Assembly (NCBI GenBank): GCA_964535215.1
Contig: CAZHST010000001.1
Location: 62,001-126,000, forward strand
Length of the DNA: 64,000 bases
Reading direction: 5' to 3'
Source of the DNA: JACQHM01 sp964535215
GTDB taxonomy: Bacteria; Methylomirabilota; Methylomirabilia; Methylomirabilales; JACQHM01
In this document: positions 58,252-64,000 of the stretch, piece after piece
Position numbering within the stretch: position 1 is the first letter of the stretch
How the letters are laid out: every line of letters begins with the position of its first letter
The notes under the pieces: model-generated
The model's input: the letters and a program-made list of their open reading frames with translations, nothing else
Database searches by the model: none
What the model was told of the DNA's origin: nothing
Translations under genes and position numbers: made by a program

Positions 58252-59037
58252 CTAGAGCAGCCCACGGGCGACAAGGATTTCGCAGACCTTGCCGGCGATC
58301 TCTTCAGGGGATCCCGCCAGCATCTCCGCGCGCCCGGCCACCTCCGGCTTCGCCATCCGAAGGACCTGGACCGGGGCCAGCCCACCGTTCGCCATGGTGG
58401 GGGCGGGCACGGCTTCAATCCGTTGGGACTTCATCGCCGCCCGCACCTTCGCCACCGGCACATAACGGGGAGGCTTCTCCGCCGCCTGGATGCCCAGAAT
58501 GGCCGGGAGGGAGATTTCAAACTCGCCCCGCACCCCGCCCGGAAACTCCTTGAGCAGGATGGCCCGGCTCCCGGCCATGTCCACCTCCACCTGGGTCACC
58601 AGTCCTAGGTACGGGAGTTTCAACCAACTGGCGAGGAGAGGAGCGACCATCCCGTCCAGATCATCAATGGCTTGGCAGCCGGTCAGGATCAGGTCAGCCG
58701 GTAACAGGTTGGGGATGGTGGGAAGGAGCTGGGCGAGGAGGGAGGCAACCGTGTGGGTACTCGGCCCCACCCCATCGCCGGAGATCTTGATCGCCCGGTC
58801 TGCCCCTTTGGCCAGCGCGGTGAAGAGCACGTCGTCAATTTCGGGGGCGTCCAGCGCCACAGCGGTCACCGTCCCCCCGTAGCGCTCCTTCAACAGCAAG
58901 GCCTCCTCCAGGGCGTGCTCGTCCCGCTCGCTCAAGATCATCCGGAGGAACGACGGATCCAGCGATCGGCCATCAGGCGCGACGGCCAGCTCCTCCACCA
59001 CATCGGGCACCATTTTCAAAAGAACCAGCATGTTCAT
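58252..59037 (-). CDS. etfB: Electron transfer flavoprotein beta subunit
   Basis: 261 residues from ATG 59037. MLVLLKMVPDVVEEL start, SERDEHALEEALLLKE, then DLILTGCQAIDDLDGMVAPLLA, the nucleotide-binding loop typical of EtfB. Whether it binds AMP or a second FAD (bifurcating ETF) cannot be decided by eye. Lies between the HdrD-like and etfA genes. Confidence 0.93.
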   Translation of the reverse strand: MNMLVLLKMVPDVVEELAVAPDGRSLDPSFLRMILSERDEHALEEALLLKERYGGTVTAVALDAPEIDDVLFTALAKGADRAIKISGDGVGPSTHTVASLLAQLLPTIPNLLPADLILTGCQAIDDLDGMVAPLLASWLKLPYLGLVTQVEVDMAGSRAILLKEFPGGVRGEFEISLPAILGIQAAEKPPRYVPVAKVRAAMKSQRIEAVPAPTMANGGLAPVQVLRMAKPEVAGRAEMLAGSPEEIAGKVCEILVARGLL

Positions 59038-59069
59038 GGCATCCCTCGTCCCTATCCTCCGCAATCCCT

Positions 59070-60275
59070 TTAACCCTCTATGGCCTCTGCTACCAGTTCC
59101 ACCACATCCCTGACCACCATCCGTTTGTCGTAGCCCAACACCTTCAGGGCATCTTCGAACCGGGAGACCTCGTAGGGGCAGGAGACGGCGAGGACATCGG
59201 CGCCGGTGGCCACCGCTTCCCTGACCCGTCGTTCGGAGAGCCTCTCGTGCCCCTTGGCCTTGTAGTACGTGTCCAGCCACATCCCGCCGCCCCCCCCGCC
59301 GCAGCAGATCGAGTTGAGGCGGTTGTGGGTCATCTCCACCAGTTTGACGCCGGGGATGGCTTGAAGGAGCCTCCGGGGTTCTTCGTAGAACCCGTTGTGC
59401 CGACCCAGGGCGCAGGAGTCGTGGTACGTCACCGTGGAGTTCAGCCTCCTGGTGAGCAGGGGTTTCAGCCGGTCCAGGTAGCGGGCAAAAAATGTCGTGG
59501 TGTGCTCGACCTCGTAGGCGAACCCAACGGCAGGGTATTGATGCTTGAAGGCATCGTAGGCGTGGGCGCCGGAGGTGACGATGCGGTTGAACCGGTACTT
59601 CCGGAAGATCGCCATGTTGGAGTCCATCAGGGTGTCAAACAGCCCGGTTTCCCCCAGCAGGCGGGCACACTCCCCGGCGCACCTCTCCTCGGGACCCAGG
59701 ATGGCGAAGTCAAGGCCCAGGGCATGGAAGAGTTTGGCGGTGGCGCGGCTGTTGTCCTGGCCCCGGGGATGAAAGGAGGGGTAACACTCCACGAACCACA
59801 GCACGTCCGTCGGTCTGGGGTCCTCCGCCAGGATGCGGACGGGTACCTCGGCACTCTTCACCCACGCCGCCCGCTTCCGTGGCGATTCCCCCATCGGGTT
59901 GCCGTAGCGGAGGGTGTTCTCCAGGGCCTTTTGCAGCTCCCCCGGCACCTCGGGGAGACGGGCGAAGGTTTGCTCTTTTACCAGCGGCAGCAGCACCTCG
60001 GTGAGCCGAATCCCCCGGGGGCACTTCGCCATGCACGCATAACAGGTCACGCAGTTCAGCAGGCTGTCGCTTTCGAAGACCTCCTCCAGCATCCCGGCCC
60101 GGAGCATCCCGATGATTCTCCGGGGCGGATACTCCATCACCTCCCCGTAGGGGCAGGTGCCCGCACACACCCCGCACTGGATGCAGGTCAGGACCTTCCG
60201 TCCTTCGGGAAACTCGTGAAGGTTTTCCAGGGTCAGCTCACGGATCGCGTTCAGGGTGGCTGCTGCCTCTCCCAT
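59070..60275 (-). CDS. HdrD/DsrK-like Fe-S protein with CCG domains
   Basis: 401 residues from ATG 60275. Two N-terminal 4Fe-4S motifs (CIQCGVCAGTCPYG, CVTCYACMAKCPRG) and two CCG-type regions: first with VECYPSFHPRG and EERCAGECAR, second with CALGRHNG and SICCGGGGGGMW. HdrD/DsrK proteins carry a catalytic non-cubane cluster for disulfide or persulfide chemistry. The gene follows DsrO- and DsrP-like genes, as in DsrMKJOP, and precedes etfB. Confidence 0.9.
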   Translation of the reverse strand: MGEAAATLNAIRELTLENLHEFPEGRKVLTCIQCGVCAGTCPYGEVMEYPPRRIIGMLRAGMLEEVFESDSLLNCVTCYACMAKCPRGIRLTEVLLPLVKEQTFARLPEVPGELQKALENTLRYGNPMGESPRKRAAWVKSAEVPVRILAEDPRPTDVLWFVECYPSFHPRGQDNSRATAKLFHALGLDFAILGPEERCAGECARLLGETGLFDTLMDSNMAIFRKYRFNRIVTSGAHAYDAFKHQYPAVGFAYEVEHTTTFFARYLDRLKPLLTRRLNSTVTYHDSCALGRHNGFYEEPRRLLQAIPGVKLVEMTHNRLNSICCGGGGGGMWLDTYYKAKGHERLSERRVREAVATGADVLAVSCPYEVSRFEDALKVLGYDKRMVVRDVVELVAEAIEG

Positions 60276-60315
60276 GGTTTTCCTCTCCTTGCCTCGCCGG
60301 TTCGGCGGCACCATG

Positions 60316-61554
60316 TCAAGAAGCCCCAGCGTGGGGCGTGCTTCCGGTTTCAGAGCCGTCGGTCCGTGACCTTCCTATGGGTTGTTCGCCCCAAAAATCC
60401 CGATGGTGAGCCACGAGAGTTGAGCCTGGCTTCAAGGACCATTCCTGGCCTGGGAAGACCGGGAGATGTTTCACCGCCAGCGAGAAGAGGGCAAAGCCCC
60501 CAGCCACCAGGGCCATGGTCACGGCCACCTCGGAAAAGGAGGGGAAGTAGCCGGCCTTCAAGAAACCCTCCAGACCCGTCGTGCTCACGGTCAGCCGGTT
60601 TAGGACAAAGCCGAGGACGACAAGGGTGGCGGAGAAGTAGAGGCCTAGAGGATCCTGCCTCACCCTCGGGATGGAGAGGAGGAGAACCGGGAGGAGAACC
60701 CCCCCGAGGACCTCCAGGAGGAAGAGGGAGCGCTCCTGGCCGGGGGTCGAGAGAAGGGCCAGGACGCCCCGGTCGGATAAGTCCTGGAACCGTAAGATCG
60801 CATAGATCACGAGGACGATGACGATCGGCTTCGCCAGGTCCGAGAGGAGGGGAAGCTCCATCCTCGTTCCGAAGGCCCGGGCGCTCAACCGCGCCTCGAT
60901 GATCACCATGCTGAGCCCGGCGGCGATGGCGGAGAGGAAGAAGAAGATGGGGAGCATCCTGGAGTACCAGAAGGGGTGGAGCTTCCCGGGGACGATGAGG
61001 TACAGGGAACCCAGCGATGACTGGTGGAGGGTCGAGAGGAGGACCCCCAGGACGACCAGGGGGATGGTGATGGAGCGGATGAGCCTCCAAGGGGTCTTGA
61101 GCTTCAGCCGCTCGAAGACGACGGGGCTGAACTCCAGGGCCAGGACCGTTGTATAGAGCATCACGCACCAAGCCACCTCGAACATGACCGAGTGAGGGTT
61201 CCACAGGACCAGGGGATGCCAGATCCGGTCCGGCCTCCCCAGGTCGAAGAGGAGGGCGACGATGACCAGGAGATAGCCCAAAAAGGCCGTCAGGATGGTG
61301 GGCCGGAGGATTGGCTCGAAGCGTTTGAGGTGAAAGAGGTAGACGGCGGCGGCGATAACGAACCCCCCTGCCGCCAGCCCGACGCCGCAGAGGACGTCGA
61401 AGCCGATCCAGAGGCCCCAGGGGGACCGGTCGCTTAGGTGCGTGGCGGCCCCCAATCCCCGGGTGTAACGGATGAAGGTGGCGTAGAGGCCCAGGGCCAG
61501 GAGGATGGAGAGGATTCCCTTCCAGAACGTGATCTTCGGGGCTCTGATCCTCAT
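60316..61554 (-). CDS. NrfD/HybB/DsrP-like membrane subunit
   Basis: 412 residues, about ten helices. Typical elements: DRSPWGLWIGFDVLCGVGLAAGGF, LFDLGRPDRIWHPLVLWNPHSVMFEVAWCVMLY and HQSSLGSLYLIVPGKLHPFWYS, as in HybB and DsrP. Exchanges electrons with menaquinone. Shares a base with the upstream ferredoxin gene. The 50-residue tail is polar. Confidence 0.9.
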   Translation of the reverse strand: MRIRAPKITFWKGILSILLALGLYATFIRYTRGLGAATHLSDRSPWGLWIGFDVLCGVGLAAGGFVIAAAVYLFHLKRFEPILRPTILTAFLGYLLVIVALLFDLGRPDRIWHPLVLWNPHSVMFEVAWCVMLYTTVLALEFSPVVFERLKLKTPWRLIRSITIPLVVLGVLLSTLHQSSLGSLYLIVPGKLHPFWYSRMLPIFFFLSAIAAGLSMVIIEARLSARAFGTRMELPLLSDLAKPIVIVLVIYAILRFQDLSDRGVLALLSTPGQERSLFLLEVLGGVLLPVLLLSIPRVRQDPLGLYFSATLVVLGFVLNRLTVSTTGLEGFLKAGYFPSFSEVAVTMALVAGGFALFSLAVKHLPVFPGQEWSLKPGSTLVAHHRDFWGEQPIGRSRTDGSETGSTPHAGAS

Positions 61555-62324
61555 CAGGACCCTCCTTCATCCTGATCCGGTGGGGTTTCTCCCCCCACCT
61601 GGCGAAGCTCCTCCAGCCTGATCCGCCGGTTGGTGATCCACCAGATGCCGAAGAGGAAGACGCCTCCCAGGAGGATCGTGTTCGGGATCTTGGAGAGGAC
61701 CTCCCAGGTGAGGGTTGGGAGCGGCTCCTTCCCCAGATCCCCCCTGAACCCCAGGTGCTCAAAGGGGAGACTGGCGAGGAACAGGACCGAGGTCCCTCCT
61801 GCCTCCTCCAGGCCGTAGATATGAGGGGTGTACCTTTCGGGGGAGGCCTGGATCCTCCGCTTCGCCTCCCGGATCAGCTCGTCCCGCTCGCCGAAGAGGG
61901 TCGCCCCCGTGGGGCAGGCCTCGGCGCAGGCCGTCGGCCTCCCTTCCAGAACCCGGTCGGCGCACATGTCGCACTTCATCACCCGGGGGAAGAGCGTGTC
62001 CCATTCGTACCTCGGCACCTGGAAGGGGCAGGCCAGCATGCAGTACCGGCAGCCGATGCAGCGATCCTTCTCGTACACGACGGGCCCCATTGCGGTCTTC
62101 CGGAAGGCGCCGACGGGGCAGACGGAGGCGCAGGTCGGGGTCTCGCAGTGCATGCAGAGCCTCCGGACATGCACCCCGTGTTCCTCGCGGACGATGGTCA
62201 AGGTCCTGGCCGAGAGGTCCTGCTCCACTTCCCCGGGGAGGCGGTTCTTTTCTTTGCAGGCGAGGGTGCAGGCCCCGCAGCCGATGCAAAGCGTCGTATC
62301 AATCAGGAGGGCTTTTCTTCCCAT
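61554..62324 (-). CDS. HybA/DsrO-like 4Fe-4S ferredoxin subunit with C-terminal helix
   Basis: 256 residues from ATG 62324. Four Cys clusters: CIGCGACTLACKEK, CMHCETPTCASVCPVG, CIGCRYCMLACPFQ and CDMCADRVL...CAEACPTG. Unlike classical HybA/DsrO there is no Tat signal; the protein starts directly with GRKALLIDTTLC, so the Fe-S domain is probably cytoplasmic and held by the C-terminal helix (NTILLGGVFLFGIWWI). Overlaps the GcvH-like gene by 22 bp. Confidence 0.89.
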   Translation of the reverse strand: MGRKALLIDTTLCIGCGACTLACKEKNRLPGEVEQDLSARTLTIVREEHGVHVRRLCMHCETPTCASVCPVGAFRKTAMGPVVYEKDRCIGCRYCMLACPFQVPRYEWDTLFPRVMKCDMCADRVLEGRPTACAEACPTGATLFGERDELIREAKRRIQASPERYTPHIYGLEEAGGTSVLFLASLPFEHLGFRGDLGKEPLPTLTWEVLSKIPNTILLGGVFLFGIWWITNRRIRLEELRQVGGETPPDQDEGGS

Positions 62325-63034
62325 CCCATCCTCCGAGGGGTCCTGACCAGGGCGAGAAACGCCTCCTGGAACCATTGCCAGGCGTCGTCGTCCATCTTCT
62401 CTAAGAGCCCCTCCATCACCAACCCCCCGTCGGCGGCGGTGGCCCCGAGGATCTCATCAGGGGCAAGGTGCCGCGCGACGAACTCGACAAACCGGCTGAC
62501 TTCCCGTTCAAGCCACCGGGCGGCCTCCTCGGCAATGGCCAGGTCCTTGAGCTCCCGGGCAAGGGCCAGAGGTTTCATGACCACCACCCAGCCCTCCTGA
62601 TACGGGTCTTTCTTCAAGGCCTCGGCATCCCCGATCAGGCGGGGATTCACCGCGGTGATGATCCCGCTCAAGGGGGCGGGGAAGGAGGCCCTCCGCTCCC
62701 CCTGATGGATGGCAAAAATCCTTTCCCCTTGCTCCCTCTTCTCACCCACCCTGGGGAGCTGGACGTGATCAATGCGGCCCAGGACCTTTGCGGCGAACGC
62801 GTCGGCCCCGACCTTCACCTCCCCTGAGGGGAGGAGATGAGCCCAGGTGTGACCCGGGTGGAAGAAGAGGCCCGAGGGAAGGGGAAGGGACTCGGCCCGG
62901 AGGCCGAAGGACCAGGGGGAAGGGATGGGGTTCTGGAGGTTTTCCTGAGGGGAGGGGAGGGGTCTAAAGCGTTCGGTGACAAGATCCAGGAGGACGAAGG
63001 CGATGATCAACGAGACGACGAAGATGGCGACCAT
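62303..63034 (-). CDS. Membrane-anchored GcvH-like protein without lipoyl-lysine
   Basis: 243 residues from ATG 63034. One N-terminal helix (MVAIFVVSLIIAFVLLDLV), then a glycine-cleavage-H/lipoyl-type fold: LFFHPGHTWAHLLPSGEVKVGADAFA, GERIFAIHQ, APLSGIITAVNPRL and DPYQEGWVVVMKP. In true GcvH a Lys seven residues before the APLSG turn carries lipoate; here the stretch reads ERRASFP with no Lys, so lipoylation there is unlikely. A C-terminal helical extension of about 70 residues follows. It probably has a structural or electron-transfer-scaffold role in this complex. Confidence 0.8.
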   Translation of the reverse strand: MVAIFVVSLIIAFVLLDLVTERFRPLPSPQENLQNPIPSPWSFGLRAESLPLPSGLFFHPGHTWAHLLPSGEVKVGADAFAAKVLGRIDHVQLPRVGEKREQGERIFAIHQGERRASFPAPLSGIITAVNPRLIGDAEALKKDPYQEGWVVVMKPLALARELKDLAIAEEAARWLEREVSRFVEFVARHLAPDEILGATAADGGLVMEGLLEKMDDDAWQWFQEAFLALVRTPRRMGWEEKPS

Positions 63035-63050
63035 GCTCCGCTCCTTCGAA

Positions 63051-63350
63051 TCAGATCCCCCGCTTCCCCTCCACGAGGCGGACCTTGACGTGCACAAGCC
63101 CCTTCCAGACCTTGGCGCCGAGGAGGCCGAGGAGGAAGAGGAGGGCGATCAGGGGAAAGAGGACGATGTAGAGCCCTCCGAGGAAGGGGCCCAGGAAAGG
63201 CATCAGGGCGGGAGGGATCGGCAGCCGGATGTAGAGGGATCGCTCTGTCCCCTCCAAGATCCCCCCTCCTTTCGGGACGGCCTGCGCCTCCCAGGTACCC
63301 TGCTCCAGGTAGAAGCCCTGGGGGGCCCACATCCCACCCCGATACCGCAT
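63051..63350 (-). CDS. Small membrane protein between the GcvH-like genes
   Basis: 99 residues from ATG 63350 (GGGGAGG RBS). N-terminal half polar (FYLEQGTWEAQAVPKGGG), then one or two hydrophobic helices (PFLGPFLGGLYIVLFPLIALLFLLGLLG) and a basic tail. Not recognised. Its place between two membrane-anchored GcvH-like genes suggests a small subunit of the same membrane complex. Confidence 0.6.
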   Translation of the reverse strand: MRYRGGMWAPQGFYLEQGTWEAQAVPKGGGILEGTERSLYIRLPIPPALMPFLGPFLGGLYIVLFPLIALLFLLGLLGAKVWKGLVHVKVRLVEGKRGI

Positions 63351-63365
63351 GGTGAACACCTCCCC

Positions 63366-64000
63366 TCAGGCGGTGTAGAAGAAGGCCCTGACGAGGGTCT
63401 CCCACTGCTCCTCGCTGAGCATCGCGGGAGGTTTGGGGATCAGCTCCCCGCCGTCGGCTGCGGTCACCCCCAGCTCCCGGTGGAGGAACAGGGAGAGCCG
63501 GTCGGTCTCCCGCTCCAGCCACGCTTTGGCGGCGGCGCCCGTCGGAAGCCTTGTGAACCGCCGATCGGGCACCTGGGCGGCGAAAAGCCACCCCTTCCCG
63601 TACGGGTCCCGCTCCAACGCCTCCCCATCTTCGGCTAAGGCCTCGTTCACGGCCGTGACCACCCCGTCCACCGGGGAGAGGAGCCTGGCCTGTTTTTTTC
63701 CGCAGTCAAGCCGGACGGCCGCCTCCCCCTCCAGGACCAGGGACCCCTCCGGAGGGAGACTCACCTTCCGGATGCCGTCTAAAAGCCTCCGGCCGAAGTC
63801 GTCGAGGCCGATCCGGACGGTCCCCTCTCCTTGGGGCATGACCCAGGTATGGCCCGGGTGATAGTACAGGCCGGGGTGGAGCCAGAACCCCCTCACCTCT
63901 TCAAGACCCATCCTCCAGTGCCGGACCCGCTCGTGACCCTTCTCCCCGAGCAGGAACAGGCCCCACAGCGTGAGGAGCAGGAGGCCTAAAAGGGCGAGGG
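63366..64000 (-). CDS. Membrane-anchored GcvH-like protein (2), 5' truncated by window edge
   Basis: The frame is open to the window edge, upstream of the ATG at 63911: LALLGLLLLTLWGLFLLGEK forms an N-terminal helix, so the gene starts outside. The GcvH-like domain shows LYYHPGHTWVMPQGEGTVRIGLDDFG, SPVDGVVTAVNEAL and DPYGKGWLFAAQ. Here the residue seven before SPVDG is Lys (GKKQARLL), so this copy could still be lipoylated, in contrast to its neighbour. C-terminal helical region as in the other copy. First visible gene of the long leftward operon. Confidence 0.8.
   Translation of the reverse strand, partial: LALLGLLLLTLWGLFLLGEKGHERVRHWRMGLEEVRGFWLHPGLYYHPGHTWVMPQGEGTVRIGLDDFGRRLLDGIRKVSLPPEGSLVLEGEAAVRLDCGKKQARLLSPVDGVVTAVNEALAEDGEALERDPYGKGWLFAAQVPDRRFTRLPTGAAAKAWLERETDRLSLFLHRELGVTAADGGELIPKPPAMLSEEQWETLVRAFFYTA

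Noticed and set aside
59247..60821. 524-codon + strand open frame, and similar long frames opposite the transporter (46849-48108) and NrfD (60350-61762)
   Set aside because: All lie opposite or alongside genes with clear domains and show Pro/Arg/Gly-rich, low-complexity translations typical of shadows.
1..64000. rRNA, tRNA, integrase, transposase, phage or CRISPR features
   Set aside because: None could be recognised by reading; a tRNA scan, including for selC, would be needed to exclude small RNA genes.

Overview
The window is about 60% GC or more, densely coded, and reads as a chromosomal segment of an uncultured-type, metabolically versatile anaerobic or microaerophilic bacterium. It carries c-type cytochromes with up to 13 haems, an HdrA-linked NiFe hydrogenase, EtfAB, an MfnB-like methanofuran-type gene and, most strikingly, at least four in-frame UGA codons that look like selenocysteine (Sec) codons. 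That mix fits deep-branching groups such as NC10/Methylomirabilota or their neighbours, but this is inference. No rRNA, tRNA, IS element, integrase or CRISPR array was recognised, and no sel genes are in the window.

Region 1 (1-10.4 kb, + strand) is extracytoplasmic thiol/copper and cytochrome biology: three TlpA-like thioredoxins, a Cu+ P-type ATPase, an isoprenylcysteine-methyltransferase-like membrane protein, a dihaem cytochrome with a Met-rich tail, a secreted protein interrupted by two UGA codons (5762-7033), an NfeD-like OB-fold protein, a second thioredoxin-fold protein and a DsbA-like oxidoreductase.

Region 2 (10.4-19.8 kb, +) is a MerR-controlled unit. It has a MerR regulator, a 43-residue Cys-rich peptide behind a MerR-type promoter, a strong terminator, then a TAXI solute-binding protein fused to a MacB-type periplasmic domain, two free-standing relatives of that domain, a membrane fusion protein, an ABC ATPase, two FtsX/MacB permeases and a metallo-beta-lactamase-fold lipoprotein.

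Region 3 (19.8-27.4 kb, +) is a second MerR unit: MerR, a CcdA/DsbD-like protein, a small membrane protein, a Sec-containing thioredoxin-like protein (UxxC), a membrane-anchored HMA protein with CxxU, a second CcdA-like protein, CusF-like and HMA copper proteins, an internally deleted MFS protein and a P-type ATPase with YPC instead of CPC.

Region 4 (27.4-33.2 kb) is mixed housekeeping: a PPOX flavoprotein, a YfcH-like epimerase, an orphan betaine-type binding protein, an EF-hand protein, and AcuA/AcuB-like genes flanking two twin 60-residue membrane peptides.

Region 5 (33.2-46.9 kb, +) is a respiratory cluster: Rieske, cytochrome b fused to cytochrome c, dihaem cytochrome, octahaem cytochrome, Tat-type ferredoxin, NrfD, a c7-type trihaem cytochrome, and two successive modules of (multihaem cytochrome + b-type cytochrome) with 13 and 9 haem motifs. 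It ends with a histidine kinase carrying CxxCH in its sensor domain, a NarL-type regulator and a PAS-LuxR regulator. A divergent Nramp-like transporter follows.

Region 6 (48.4-64 kb, - strand) is one long operon read leftwards from beyond the window edge: two membrane-anchored GcvH-like proteins, DsrO/DsrP/DsrK-like subunits, EtfB, EtfA, a NarI-HdrD fusion, HdrA, MvhD, hydrogenase small and large subunits, maturation protease, HypA and MfnB. It looks like a route connecting H2, a flavin-based Hdr/Etf hub and the quinone pool.
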